Source: Dyella_B sp035690825 | Lineage (GTDB): Bacteria > Pseudomonadota > Gammaproteobacteria > Xanthomonadales > Rhodanobacteraceae | DNA length: 45,333 nucleotides | Assembly: GCF_051954575.1 (NCBI RefSeq) | Contig: NZ_JBQCHP010000181.1 | Coordinates: forward strand, 1-45,333 | Direction: 5' to 3' | Shown here: one piece after another, positions 16,103 to 24,391 of the stretch | Layout of the letters: every line of letters begins with the position of its first letter | How positions within the stretch are numbered: the stretch's first letter is position 1 | Made by a program: the position numbers and the translations under genes | The notes under the pieces: model-generated | Database searches by the model: none | What the model saw: the letters and a program-made list of their open reading frames with translations, nothing else | What the model was told of the DNA's origin: nothing

Positions 16103-16352
16103 CGCGTATTCCAAAGGTTTCCCTCTGGCGCGGACTATCTCTTCACCCTCCGCGTTTCACAACGTGCGGGTGGGGTGCGGGACGCTCGAGCCTGTTATGA
16201 AGGGCGCTGTAGCCCTCAGGTAGTCTCTGCACCTTCCGGCGGTGTACCGCCGGCTTGGCTCAGGGTTGCCGCCGATCCGCTGGCGCGTCGCTGCGGGTTC
16301 CCTGAATTCATCCCGTTCCCGTTCGCGCATTACTGCGCGACGGCACCTTTCG
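16103..16352 (-). ncRNA. Group I self-splicing intron (IC3-like) in tRNA-Ile(CAU)
   Basis: A 250-nt insertion directly after the third anticodon base. The upstream exon ends in U and the intron ends in G, as group I splicing requires. Read on the minus strand, it holds the conserved elements in order: GGCAACCCTGAGCCAAGCC (P3-P4-P5 side), GCAGAGACTACC (P7 5' strand) and GAAGAGATAGTCC (P7 3' strand). GACTA and TAGTC pair perfectly as P7. CAT at the exon end can pair with GTG a few bases into the intron as a short P1, as in the Azoarcus tRNA-Ile intron. There is no homing endonuclease ORF. Confidence 0.92.
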
Positions 16353-16538
16353 ATGAGTCCCCTGCTCTAACCGTTGAGCTATAGGCCCTATCTCGGCGGG
16401 CATGATACCAGCATGGCCGGTGGAAGCGCAGGTGCATGTTTGACGCGGGAAAGCGCCTGCGCGGCGCTGTGGCGTGCTTCGATATCTTAACGTTGGCGGG
16501 CTTACATTATTTGTCCCATTCTTTCGCGGAGGTGGGTC

Positions 16539-16910
16539 ATGAGCACTGCAACGGTTGCCAAGCGTCTGGTTGCCCTGTGTCGCGAGGGCAAGTACGAGGA
16601 GGCGCAGCGTGAGCTCTATGCCAAGGATGCGATCAGCATCGAGCCGCAGGAAATGGCTAACGGTCCTCTGGGTAACGTAAAGGGCCTGAAGGCAATTCTC
16701 GAGAAGGGGCATCACTTTCAGGAAAACGTGGAGAAGATCCACACGAGCGAGGTGAGCGAGCCGGTGATTGCCGATGGCTGGTTCAGCGTGGCGATGCATC
16801 TGGATGCGACGATGAAGGAGCGCGGGCGGCAGGATATGCGCGAAATTTGCGTGTATCACGTTAGGAACGACAAGATCGTGCAGGAGCAGTTTTTCTACGA
16901 TTTGCATTGA
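16539..16910 (+). CDS. NTF2/SnoaL-like small protein
   Basis: A 123-residue protein from ATG 16539 with GGAGG ten bases upstream. The order of a helical start (VAKRLVALCREGKYEEAQRELY), the strand motif AISIEP and the ending REICVYHVRNDKIVQEQFFYD fits the cone-shaped NTF2-like fold of SnoaL-like proteins. Family members include isomerases, hydrolases and ligand-binding proteins, so no reaction can be named. No signal peptide is present. It stands alone between the tRNA and the convergent rpoD. Confidence 0.8.
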   Translation: MSTATVAKRLVALCREGKYEEAQRELYAKDAISIEPQEMANGPLGNVKGLKAILEKGHHFQENVEKIHTSEVSEPVIADGWFSVAMHLDATMKERGRQDMREICVYHVRNDKIVQEQFFYDLH

Positions 16911-17000
16911 TGCTTCCGGGCGGAGACGTCGGCGATCGGCGGATGTTGTACGAGCTTGGCGCGCGGTTGGAATTTGTCGCGAGGTTGGTTGGCCACACTC

Positions 17001-17029
17001 TTGCCCTTCCCTGTGTGCAGGGGAGGGGG
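17001..17029 (+). repeat. REP-like palindromic repeat, copy 3 (short)
   Basis: CCCTTCCCTG...CAGGGGAGGGGG forms the head hairpin of the repeat family without a clear tail. Confidence 0.6.
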
Positions 17030-17052
17030 TAGATGGCGGCGGCCGGGGCGTC

Positions 17053-17126
17053 GTAGGTTGGGGTGCGAACCCCAGCGATTTGGGCTTGATCGGGATGGTG
17101 GTGTTGGGGTTTGCACCCCAACCTAC
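17053..17126. repeat. GTAGGTTGGGGT long palindrome
   Basis: GTAGGTTGGGGTGCGAACCCC on the left is matched by GGGGTTTGCACCCCAACCTAC on the right across a short spacer, a hairpin of about 74 bases. It sits between convergent genes, where it could end transcription from both sides. Confidence 0.75.
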
Positions 17127-17147
17127 AGGTGGTTTCTGGCTAGGTTG

Positions 17148-17187
17148 GCCCCCTCACCCCGGCCCTCTCTCCGGAGGGGAGAGGGCG
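17148..17187 (-). repeat. REP-like palindromic repeat, copy 4
   Basis: CCCCCTCACCCCGGCC followed by the CTCTC-CGGAG-GGGAGAG hairpin, the CTCTCC variant also seen at 29211 and 29323. Confidence 0.7.
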
Positions 17188-17195
17188 TAAAGAAA

Positions 17196-17222
17196 AAAAG
17201 CCCCGCGAGTGCGGGGCTTTTG
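17196..17222 (-). terminator. Intrinsic terminator of rpoD
   Basis: AAAGCCCCGC and GCGGGGCTTT form a ten-pair stem with a GAGT loop, 25 bases beyond the rpoD stop. Runs of A on one side and T on the other let it work in both directions. Confidence 0.85.
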
Positions 17223-17246
17223 TTGTGCAGCGATGGCGTGTGCTGC

Positions 17247-19112
17247 TTAGTCGATATCGAGGAACGAGCGCAGCTGTTCCGAGCGGCTGGGGTGGCGCAG
17301 CTTGCGCAGGGCCTTGGCTTCGATCTGGCGGATGCGTTCGCGGGTGACGTCGAACTGCTTGCCGACTTCTTCCAGGGTGTGGTCGGTGTTCATGTCGATG
17401 CCGAAGCGCATGCGCAGCACCTTCGCCTCCCGCGGGGTGAGGCCGGCGAGCACGTCGCGCACGGTTTCCACCAGGCCGGTTTCGGTGGCCGAATCGATCG
17501 GCGAGCTGGCGTTGGTGTCTTCGATGAAGTCGCCCAAGTGCGAATCTTCGTCGTCGCCGATGGGGGTTTCCATCGAGATCGGTTCCTTCGCGATCTTCAG
17601 CACCTTGCGGATCTTGTCCTCGGGCATGTCCATTTCCTTGGACAGCTCTTCCGGCGTCGGTTCGCGACCGAACTGCTGCAGCATCTGGCGCGAGATGCGG
17701 TTGAGCTTGTTGATCGTTTCGATCATGTGCACCGGAATACGGATGGTGCGGGCCTGGTCCGCGATGGAGCGCGTGATGGCCTGGCGAATCCACCACGTGG
17801 CATAGGTGGAGAATTTGTAGCCGCGGCGGTATTCGAACTTGTCCACCGCCTTCATCAGGCCGATGTTGCCTTCCTGGATGAGATCCAGGAACTGCAGGCC
17901 GCGGTTGGTGTATTTCTTGGCGATGGAGATCACCAAGCGCAGGTTGGCCTCCACCATTTCCTTCTTGGCGCGGCGTGCCTTGGCCTCGCCCACCGACATG
18001 CTGCGGTTGATTTCCTTGATGTCGGTCAGCGGCAGGAACAGTTTCTTCTCGATGTCCAGCAGCTTCTGTTGCTCGGCGTCGATCTGTTCGCGGTAGTGCT
18101 TGATGTTCGGCGACCACTTCTGGCGCTTGCGGCCGAGCTCTTCGGCCCAGCCGAGGTTGCCCTCGTTGCTGGGGAAGGCCTTGAGGAATTCGGCCTTGGG
18201 CATTTTCACGTGCTTGACGAACACGTCCATCAGCACGCGCTCGTGATGGCGGATGTGGCCCACCACTTCGCGCAGGCGGCGCACGAAGCTGTCGATCAGC
18301 GCGGAGGGAAGCTTGAGCTTCAGGAACTCCTCGGCCATCTGGTCGCGCAGCTTGGTGACCTTCTTGTCATTGATGTCGGTGGCTTTGACCGAGGCCTTCT
18401 GGAACTTGCCGTAGTAGTCGCGCAGCAGTTCCATGCGGCGCTTCACTTCTTCCGGATCGGGGCCGCTCGGGCCGGCTTCTTCGTCTTCACCGTCGCCGGC
18501 GGCTTCTTCGTCTTCGTCTTCGTCCACCTCGGCGTCGCTTTCGGCGGCGGCCAGTTCAGCCTCGGCCAGGGCGGCGTCGGCGGCCTGCTCCAGGTCGGCG
18601 AAGCCGGCGAGGATTTCGCTGAGGCGGCGCTTGCCGTCCAGGTGCTGGTCGTATTCTTCCAGCAGCATTTCGATGGTCAGCGGGAAGCTGGCCAGCGCGG
18701 TCTGCACCTGGGTGAGGCCTTCTTCGATGCGCTTGGCGATGGCGATTTCGCCTTCGCGGGTGAGCAGTTCGACCGTACCCATTTCGCGCATGTACATGCG
18801 CACGGGATCGGTGGTGCGGCCTACTTCGGAATCGACGGCCGAGAGCAGCGCAACGGCTTCTTCGGCGGCAGTTTCGTCATCGGTGGCCACGCCAGGGGCG
18901 TTGTCGGCGAGCGGATCGGCGTCGGGGGCGGCATCGTGCACGTCGATGCCCACGCCCTTGAGCACTGCCATGATGTCTTCGATCTGCTCCGGATCGACGA
19001 TGTCGTCGGGAAGGTGATCGTTGATTTCGGCGTAAGTCAGATAGCCCTGCTCCAAGCCTTTGGAGATAAGCGCTTTGATTTCCGACTGTTGCTCGTGGGC
19101 TTTGTTGTTCAT
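17247..19112 (-). CDS. rpoD: RNA polymerase primary sigma factor RpoD (sigma-70)
   Basis: A 621-residue primary sigma factor. The ORF is open to 19202, but ATG 19112 (MNNKAHEQQSEIKALISKG) matches the family start. Region 1.1 occupies residues 1-80, followed by an acidic insert (DEDEDEEAAGDGEDEE). Region 2 holds FLDLIQEGNIGLMKAVDKF and FSTYATWWIRQAI, which bind core polymerase and the -10 box. Region 3 follows, and region 4 ends with VTRERIRQIEAKALRKLRHP, the -35 binding helix. In this clade rpoD usually follows dnaG; here dnaG is not adjacent and dtd lies upstream on the same strand. Confidence 0.98.
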   Translation of the reverse strand: MNNKAHEQQSEIKALISKGLEQGYLTYAEINDHLPDDIVDPEQIEDIMAVLKGVGIDVHDAAPDADPLADNAPGVATDDETAAEEAVALLSAVDSEVGRTTDPVRMYMREMGTVELLTREGEIAIAKRIEEGLTQVQTALASFPLTIEMLLEEYDQHLDGKRRLSEILAGFADLEQAADAALAEAELAAAESDAEVDEDEDEEAAGDGEDEEAGPSGPDPEEVKRRMELLRDYYGKFQKASVKATDINDKKVTKLRDQMAEEFLKLKLPSALIDSFVRRLREVVGHIRHHERVLMDVFVKHVKMPKAEFLKAFPSNEGNLGWAEELGRKRQKWSPNIKHYREQIDAEQQKLLDIEKKLFLPLTDIKEINRSMSVGEAKARRAKKEMVEANLRLVISIAKKYTNRGLQFLDLIQEGNIGLMKAVDKFEYRRGYKFSTYATWWIRQAITRSIADQARTIRIPVHMIETINKLNRISRQMLQQFGREPTPEELSKEMDMPEDKIRKVLKIAKEPISMETPIGDDEDSHLGDFIEDTNASSPIDSATETGLVETVRDVLAGLTPREAKVLRMRFGIDMNTDHTLEEVGKQFDVTRERIRQIEAKALRKLRHPSRSEQLRSFLDID

Positions 19113-19275
19113 ACCGTCCGCCGCGGGATAGGAACCAATCAGTATAGCGATGTGCTGCTTTTTTGACCAGTTTTCAAGTGAAAAATTCGCTGTCATCGGC
19201 ACGCAAAAATCGCGCCAAATCGCGGGTTTCGAGGGGAATGACAGCGTTCGTGGGCTTGCTCATCGGCCAGGCCAT

Positions 19276-19716
19276 CTAACGCACCTCGAGCCAGAAGGTG
19301 ACAGGGCCATCGTTGACCAGATGTACCTGCATATGGGCACCGAAGCGCCCGATTTCCACCCCCGCATGCGCCGCGCGCGCCAGTTCCACCAGCCGTTCGA
19401 ACCAGATTCGGCCATGCTCGGGCGAGGCCGCGCTGGTGAAGCTCGGGCGCATGCCGGAACGGGTGTCGGCGGCGAGCGTGAACTGGCTGACCAGCAGCAG
19501 GCCGCCGCCGGTGTCGGTGAGGGAACGGTTCATCTTGCCGGCGTCGTCGGCGAACACGCGGTAGCCCAGCAGCCGCTCCAGCATGCGCTTGGCCTGCGCT
19601 TGGCCGTCTTCGGGCTGCACTGCGACCAGCGCCAGCAGGCCGGGGCCGATGGCGCCTACGGTTTCGTTGTCGACGTCGACGCGGGCAGAGAGCACGCGCT
19701 GGATAAGGGCGATCAT
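19276..19716 (-). CDS. dtd: D-aminoacyl-tRNA deacylase
   Basis: A 146-residue enzyme that removes D-amino acids (and glycine from tRNA-Ala) from mischarged tRNAs. The two family motifs are present: LLLVSQFTLAADT (SQFT) and LVNDGPVTFWLEV (the GP motif that excludes L-amino acids). Length and start (MIALIQRVLSARVDV) match the family exactly. It lies 163 bases upstream of rpoD on the same strand and is divergent from the acyltransferase gene. Confidence 0.97.
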   Translation of the reverse strand: MIALIQRVLSARVDVDNETVGAIGPGLLALVAVQPEDGQAQAKRMLERLLGYRVFADDAGKMNRSLTDTGGGLLLVSQFTLAADTRSGMRPSFTSAASPEHGRIWFERLVELARAAHAGVEIGRFGAHMQVHLVNDGPVTFWLEVR

Positions 19717-19943
19717 GGGATGGACGTGCGGTAGAAGAGGTGCGCGTAACTCTGCAGGGCGGTAGGTGTGCGGTAAAGAGGCGAAGTGCGTGTGGCCACA
19801 GCGTTTGGCGCAATGCCGGCGGAAGGTGCGAGCCGATGGTGTAAGTCAACGGCAGGCAAGGCGGATGCTTGAGGAGCGCGTGCTCGCTACTGGCCGCGCG
19901 CCGCTTTACCCTTACGCGTTCGCCCGTTGCCCGCCCGTCATCC

Positions 19944-20822
19944 ATGCGCCCTGACATTTACCTCGTCTACCTGCTGCTGCGCTTGTTCGGCCTGCTGCCG
20001 CTGCGTTGGTTGCAGGGGTTGGGTGCGGTGCTTGGGCGGTTGGCGCTAGGCCGTGGTGGCAAGACGGTGCACTACACGGCGGTCAACCTGGAGATCGCAA
20101 GACCGGGATTGGACGAGGCAGGCCGCGCCGCGCTGTTGCGAGATGCGATGGTGGAAAGCGGCAAATCGATCACCGAGGTGGTGAAGATCTGGGGCTCCGG
20201 CGCCGAACGCGCACTCGCCCTGGTGAAGGAAGTGCGCGGTGAGGCGCTGTTCGATGCGGCGCTGGCGTCCGAAAAAGGCCTGATCATTGCAGCGCCGCAC
20301 CTGGGATGTTGGGAGCTGCTCAATTACTGGCTGTGCAGCAGGACGCAGATAGCGATTCTGTATCGCCCGCCGCGCATCGCCGCCGTGGAGGCGATGCTGC
20401 GCAAGGTGCGTGGAAAACTCGCGCCGGAGCAGGTGCGTGCGGAAGGTGCCGGCGTGCGCACGCTCTACAAGCGGCTGGCGGCGGGTGGCACCGTGGGAAT
20501 CTTGCCCGACCAAAAGCCGCGCGAAGGGGAAGGAGAATTTGCGCCTTTGTTCGGGCGTGAGACCAACACCATGGTCTTGCTGCCACGCCTGGCAGCGCGC
20601 ACCGGGGCAACAGTGCTATTTGCTTTCGCCGAACGGTTGCCGCGCGGCGAGGGCTATCGCATCCATTTCCTGCCCGCGCCGGAAGGCCTGGACGATGCAG
20701 ATTTGACGCGTGCATGCGCAGCGCTCAATCGTGGGGTGGAGCAGTGCGTGAATCTTGCCTTCGCGCAATACCAGTGGCATTACAGGCGCTATTCGGCGGA
20801 TAACCGGCCGAGCCCGTATTGA
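19944..20822 (+). CDS. Lipid A-type lysophospholipid acyltransferase (LpxL/HtrB family)
   Basis: A 292-residue inner-membrane acyltransferase. The ORF is open from 19869, but ATG 19944 gives the expected hydrophobic start (MRPDIYLVYLLLRLFGLLPL). The catalytic HX4E motif is His119 to Glu124 in APHLGCWELL. A conserved GILPDQKP segment and the WHYRRY end are typical of LpxL-type secondary acyltransferases, which add acyl chains to the lipid A precursor. The gene faces the surface-glycolipid cluster on the other strand, which fits. A true lauroyl versus other acyl specificity cannot be read. Confidence 0.88.
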   Translation: MRPDIYLVYLLLRLFGLLPLRWLQGLGAVLGRLALGRGGKTVHYTAVNLEIARPGLDEAGRAALLRDAMVESGKSITEVVKIWGSGAERALALVKEVRGEALFDAALASEKGLIIAAPHLGCWELLNYWLCSRTQIAILYRPPRIAAVEAMLRKVRGKLAPEQVRAEGAGVRTLYKRLAAGGTVGILPDQKPREGEGEFAPLFGRETNTMVLLPRLAARTGATVLFAFAERLPRGEGYRIHFLPAPEGLDDADLTRACAALNRGVEQCVNLAFAQYQWHYRRYSADNRPSPY

Positions 20823-21138
20823 GTAGGTTGGGGTGCAAACCCTGACGTATCCCCACGTTTTTGCTTTTTGATGCCCGAAGAATCAGTAGGTTGTGTTCTT
20901 TCTAATCGACAAAAAATATAGCGTCGTCATTCCGGCGAAAGCCGGAATCCAGTTTGAATACGTCGTGCGCAGCACACAAAACCATTTATGGGTGTGCTTC
21001 GCACGCCATTTTTGACTGGATTCCGGCTTTCGCCGGAATGACGACTCGCTCTGAAACGAGATCGGTGTAGACCTTGGTTTCCCGCGAAATCACGCTCAAA
21101 AACGTGGGGATATATCGGGGTGTGCAAATCCCAACGCC
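20823..21138. repeat. Composite nested palindromic element A
   Basis: The outer arms GTAGGTTGGGGTGCAAACCC...TATCCCCACGTTTTT and AAAAACGTGGGGATATATC...GGGGTG are inverted. Between them lies a second inverted pair, CGTCATTCCGGCGAAAGCC (from 20928) and GGCTTTCGCCGGAATGACG (to 21043). The same design recurs at 41194-41400. It fills the whole gap between the acyltransferase and TPR genes, which converge. Confidence 0.75.
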
Positions 21139-21163
21139 GCCATGCGCGAACACTAGTTGGGGT

Positions 21164-21487
21164 TCACCCCAACGGTTCGATTCTGCGCAAGAACACGGCC
21201 ATCTCTTTCTCCGCCTGCTTGTCGCCGCGTCGTTGCGCCACGGCAATGCCCTGCCGCCACGCTTCGGCGGCGCCGGCTTCATCCTGCGCAGCCAGGCACG
21301 CCTTGCCGAGCAGTTTCCACGCGGCGGAATAGTCAGGGTCGAACGTTACCGCCTGGCGCAACGCCTCGATCGCTTCGGCGTGATTCCCTGCATTGAGCAA
21401 GGTGTTGCCCAGCGAGAACCGCAGCAGCGCACCATCGCGCGGACCACCGCATTGTGCGCGCAGGCTTTCGATCAGCGAGGGGCTCAC
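21164..21487 (-). CDS. Small TPR protein
   Basis: A 107-residue protein starting at GTG 21487, which overlaps the TGA of the upstream glycosyltransferase, so translation is coupled. Two TPR units are visible: LLRFSLGNTLLNAGNHAEA with IEALRQAVTFDPD, and YSAAWKLLGKACLAAQDEA with GAAEAWRQGIAVA. It likely mediates protein contacts in the surface-glycan pathway. The longer frame running to 22948 is antisense noise over the glycosyltransferase. Confidence 0.82.
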   Translation of the reverse strand: MSPSLIESLRAQCGGPRDGALLRFSLGNTLLNAGNHAEAIEALRQAVTFDPDYSAAWKLLGKACLAAQDEAGAAEAWRQGIAVAQRRGDKQAEKEMAVFLRRIEPLG

Positions 21488-23217
21488 GACTGCGGTTGGT
21501 AGGGAAGGTTGGTAGGTGCGGGGAAAACGCGCGGCGGCTCGGCGGGCTCCGGCGGCGCGTGGCCGGCGCGCAGCGCAGCCACGGTTGGCGCCGACCACAC
21601 CACCACCCACGACGAGCGGAACGGCTGCGCCAGCAGGGCGTAACGCGAGGCGGAGGGGTCGAGGTTGTCCGGGTGGGTGATGATCAGGCCGTCTGGGTGA
21701 TCCTTGGCAAACGCCTGCAAGGCCGCACCGTCGTGCAATTCCGCAATCGGCCTGGACAGCCGGCCGGCGAAATGAAACTGGCCTTCGTAGTTGCCCTCGT
21801 AGGCGACCGGATGCTGATCGGCCTGCGCGGCGGAAATCAATGCAACGGTGGGGCTGAGGTCGTATTTGTGCCACAGCGTCAGCGTGAACAAGGCATTGAG
21901 CGCGAGCGCGCCCAGCAATCCGGCCACCGCCACGCGACGCATTTCGCCGCGGCCACGCACCAGCAGCAGGCCGCCGAGCAACAGGAACGCCATGCTGAAG
22001 GTGCGGCTGTACGGCGCCGCGCCTTCGATCCATTCGTTGTGGAAGGCGTGGCTGGGCGCCAGGTATGGCAGCGCGAACAGCAGGCCCGCGAACAGGATGC
22101 TGCCCACGCCGAGCAGCCAGCTGCCCAGCCAGTAGTTCTCGGCCAGCGCGGCATGGCGCTCGCGCAACACGGCAATGGCGCCGGCCAGCAGCAGCATCCA
22201 GCCGCCGAACTCCGGCAACAGGTAGTACCACTGCTTGCCGCTGATCACCGAAAACAGCAGGAACGACGGCAACAGCCAGCACAGCGCGAAACGCAGCCCG
22301 CCTTCCAGCGGCTTGCGCAGCGTGCCGATCGCCACCCATGCGCGCGGCCAGGCGGTGAACGGAAATAACAGCATTGGCAGCCACACCAGGTACCAGCCGA
22401 ACCAGTGCGGATGGCTCTGCAGCGATTGCGCCTGCTGCGTGCCGTTGACTACGCGCCCGGCGGTCTGGGTGAAGAACAGGCGGTGCCGATAGGCCTCGCC
22501 GCCGGCATAGCCCGCGGGAATGGCCCAGGCCAACAACAAGGCAAAACCGAACAGCACGGCCAGTGCGCCGCGTCCGTACCAGCGCGCGCCATGTTCGCGC
22601 GCCCAGTCGTTCCACAGTGGGCCGAGCAGCCACGGAAACAGGATATGCAACAGCATCACCGGCCCCTTGGCGAGCAGGCCGGCGCCGATCAGCAAGCCGA
22701 ACAGGAACCAGCGCGGCTCGGCGCGGCGCAGCGTGGGCGTAAGGCACAGCAGCGCGCCAAGTACGCAGTTGGCCAGCAGCACTTCGTACATGATCTGCAG
22801 GCCGAACAGGAACGCATAGGCCAAGGCCAGCAGCATCCACGGCGCTGCCTTCGCCACCCACGGCCGGTTGGGAAACAACCGGCGCGCAAGCACCGACAGC
22901 TGCACCAACTGCACGCCGCCGAAGATCACCTCCAGCACGCGCGGCCATACGTCGTTCACGCCGAACACGAACCAGCCGGCATGGATCAGCCAGAACAGCA
23001 GCGGCACCTTTTCGCTATACGGCTCGCCGTTGATATGCGGCACCAGCCAAGCGTGCTCGCGCCACATTTCCCAGGCCACGGCCAGCGTGCGCGTGGAAAA
23101 CAGCGGCATCGGCCCGTGCGAGAAGATCGCCACCAGCGCCGCTGCGGTCCATAGCGGCAACCAGGGCCACAGGCTGCGCAGGACTTCGGAGCGGCGGTAG
23201 GTAGTGGCAGTGGGCAC
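21484..23217 (-). CDS. GT-C membrane glycosyltransferase (ArnT/PMT-like) 1
   Basis: About 577 residues with around a dozen membrane helices and a C-terminal periplasmic domain. GTG 23217 is preferred; TTG 23283 would add 22 polar residues. The first periplasmic loop shows LAVAWEMWREHAWLVPHINGEPYSEKVP, the layout of ArnT/dolichyl-phosphate mannosyltransferase-like enzymes that move a sugar from a polyprenyl-phosphate carrier. The acidic residue normally just before the Thr-Arg pair appears as Ser (FSTRTL), so catalysis may differ. The gene is followed by the overlapping TPR gene and separated from the gene upstream by a palindrome. Confidence 0.85.
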   Translation of the reverse strand: MPTATTYRRSEVLRSLWPWLPLWTAAALVAIFSHGPMPLFSTRTLAVAWEMWREHAWLVPHINGEPYSEKVPLLFWLIHAGWFVFGVNDVWPRVLEVIFGGVQLVQLSVLARRLFPNRPWVAKAAPWMLLALAYAFLFGLQIMYEVLLANCVLGALLCLTPTLRRAEPRWFLFGLLIGAGLLAKGPVMLLHILFPWLLGPLWNDWAREHGARWYGRGALAVLFGFALLLAWAIPAGYAGGEAYRHRLFFTQTAGRVVNGTQQAQSLQSHPHWFGWYLVWLPMLLFPFTAWPRAWVAIGTLRKPLEGGLRFALCWLLPSFLLFSVISGKQWYYLLPEFGGWMLLLAGAIAVLRERHAALAENYWLGSWLLGVGSILFAGLLFALPYLAPSHAFHNEWIEGAAPYSRTFSMAFLLLGGLLLVRGRGEMRRVAVAGLLGALALNALFTLTLWHKYDLSPTVALISAAQADQHPVAYEGNYEGQFHFAGRLSRPIAELHDGAALQAFAKDHPDGLIITHPDNLDPSASRYALLAQPFRSSWVVVWSAPTVAALRAGHAPPEPAEPPRVFPAPTNLPYQPQS

Positions 23218-23300
23218 GGTCGGCGCTTTGCTTGAAGGTGATGGGATTCTAGCCGGTTCGGCTTCCTTGGCCCTTATACACAATCTCGCGCAGATGTCCC

Positions 23301-23346
23301 GTAGGTTGGGTTACCCCCGGATCAAGTCCGGGGTAACCCAACCTAC
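23301..23346. repeat. GTAGGTTGGGTTACCCC palindrome
   Basis: GTAGGTTGGGTTACCCCCGG is matched by CCGGGGTAACCCAACCTAC across the spacer ATCAAGT. It lies between two genes of the glycosyltransferase cluster and may attenuate or protect the transcript. Confidence 0.75.
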
Positions 23347-23354
23347 GGGGATGA

Positions 23355-24380
23355 TCAGGCCGGACCCCAATAGCCGATGCGCTTGCGCAGCTTCAGCTTG
23401 CGCCACCAGTTCTTCGGCTTGGGTTTGCGATTGCGTCCGCCCGCGGCGATGAAGGCGTCGATCGCATCCAGCACGCGTTCGCTGGAGCGGCCGTCGTGGT
23501 ACGGATGGATCGCCTCGCCGAAATCCTTGATCGCCTGCATCAGTTCCGGTGGACGCGACAGCGCGCGTTCGATCGCCGGCTCGAATTGCGCGGCGTCGTC
23601 GATGTCGATCAGCTGCGGACCCGGCGCGCGATTCTTGAACGTCACCACCGGCTTGCCGGTGAGCAGGAATTCGCTCAGCGCCGACGACGTATCCGAGCAC
23701 ATCATGTCGACCTGCGGGAACAGCTCCAGGATGTTGTCGTTCTCGGCAAATGTAAGGTGCTCGTTCTGCAGCGCCTTGTATTTCGCAACTGTTTCCGGGC
23801 TCATCTTGGGATGGAACGTGACGATCCAGCGCCAACGGCCGTCGCGCGAAAGGCGCTTCACTTCCTCGTACAGGGTTTCGGCCGCGCTCCACGAGGGCGA
23901 GAACGTGGAGTGGTAGAGAATCACCGGCGGCGTGCGCACTGGCGGCAGCGGTCCGGCGATTTCCTTCAGGAACGGATCGAGCTTGGGCCAGCCGGTTTCG
24001 GTGACGGTGAAATGCCCCAGCTTCTGCGCCAGCGCGCCGAACTGCGCGGTATCGCGCGGGCCGGTGGTGCAGTACAGGTCGAAGAAGCCGCGGATATAGA
24101 CATGCCTGGGTTTGCCCGCGTTGAAGCCGTGGAACACTTCCACTTTCACGCCCGGAAAGAAATGCGGCAGATGGTTGCCGGGCGTGATCACCGCGATCGG
24201 TTTCCATTGGCGCACTTCCCGCACGCCGAGCAGGCGCTCGCCCTCGACCAGGTCTTCCGCGCCGGGGCCGTCGAAGAACCACGCGGTTTCGTCGCCGCGC
24301 GCGCGGATCGCTTCCTGCAGCGGGCGCAGGATGGCCAGCGCATAGCGTTCCGATCCGTACAGCAGGTAATGCTTGGCCAT
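23355..24380 (-). CDS. CDP-glycerol glycerophosphotransferase-like protein
   Basis: A 341-residue protein starting at ATG 24380 (MAKHYLLYGSERYALAIL). Its second half carries the glycosyl/glycerophosphotransferase pattern of teichoic-acid-type polymerases: ILYHSTFSPSWS, WIVTFHPKMSPE with the catalytic-type His-Pro, and MMCSDTSSALSEFLLTGKP. In Gram-negative bacteria such proteins occur in lipopolysaccharide and capsule clusters and may add glycerol phosphate or a related group. It lies 11 bases downstream of the next GT2 gene in the same transcription unit. The donor is inferred. Confidence 0.82.
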   Translation of the reverse strand: MAKHYLLYGSERYALAILRPLQEAIRARGDETAWFFDGPGAEDLVEGERLLGVREVRQWKPIAVITPGNHLPHFFPGVKVEVFHGFNAGKPRHVYIRGFFDLYCTTGPRDTAQFGALAQKLGHFTVTETGWPKLDPFLKEIAGPLPPVRTPPVILYHSTFSPSWSAAETLYEEVKRLSRDGRWRWIVTFHPKMSPETVAKYKALQNEHLTFAENDNILELFPQVDMMCSDTSSALSEFLLTGKPVVTFKNRAPGPQLIDIDDAAQFEPAIERALSRPPELMQAIKDFGEAIHPYHDGRSSERVLDAIDAFIAAGGRNRKPKPKNWWRKLKLRKRIGYWGPA

Positions 24381-24391
24381 GTTTAGGGCTC

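Larger units (their letters stand above)
16063..16388 (-). tRNA. tRNA-Ile(CAU), interrupted by a group I intron
   Basis: Exon 1 is 16353-16388 and exon 2 is 16063-16102 on the minus strand. Joined they give 76 nt with CCA encoded. The acceptor stem GGGCCTA pairs with TGGGCCC (one G-T), the D stem is GCTC/GAGC, the anticodon stem is GGGGA/TCCCT and the T stem is CCAGG/CCTGG. The anticodon loop is CTCATAA, so the anticodon is CAT. The identity could be Met or the TilS-modified minor Ile. The anticodon arm and the TTGG variable region resemble tRNA-Ile2 rather than initiator or elongator Met. The gene needs intron splicing to work. Confidence 0.9.
16911..17196. other. Convergent intergenic region filled with repeats
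   Basis: Between the NTF2-like gene and the rpoD terminator lie two REP-like units (17001-17029 and 17148-17187) and one GTAGGTTGGGG palindrome (17053-17126). I see no coding sequence. Confidence 0.65.

Noticed and set aside
16175..16384. A 69-codon frame inside the intron and tRNA
   Set aside because: It covers structured intron RNA and tRNA exon sequence on the opposite strand; it is not a homing endonuclease.
16063..16388. Interpretation of the tRNA as elongator tRNA-Met(CAU)
   Set aside because: The anticodon stem GGGGA/TCCCT and the TTGG variable region fit tRNA-Ile2 better, although the anticodon alone cannot decide.
16956..19166. A 736-codon open frame on the plus strand opposite rpoD
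   Set aside because: It is antisense to rpoD, has no ribosome site, and its His/Val/Leu-rich content is what the reverse of a GC-rich acidic gene gives.
21164..22948. One long minus-strand protein of 594 residues
   Set aside because: Only the last 107 residues are real (TPR). The rest is out of frame within the glycosyltransferase gene.
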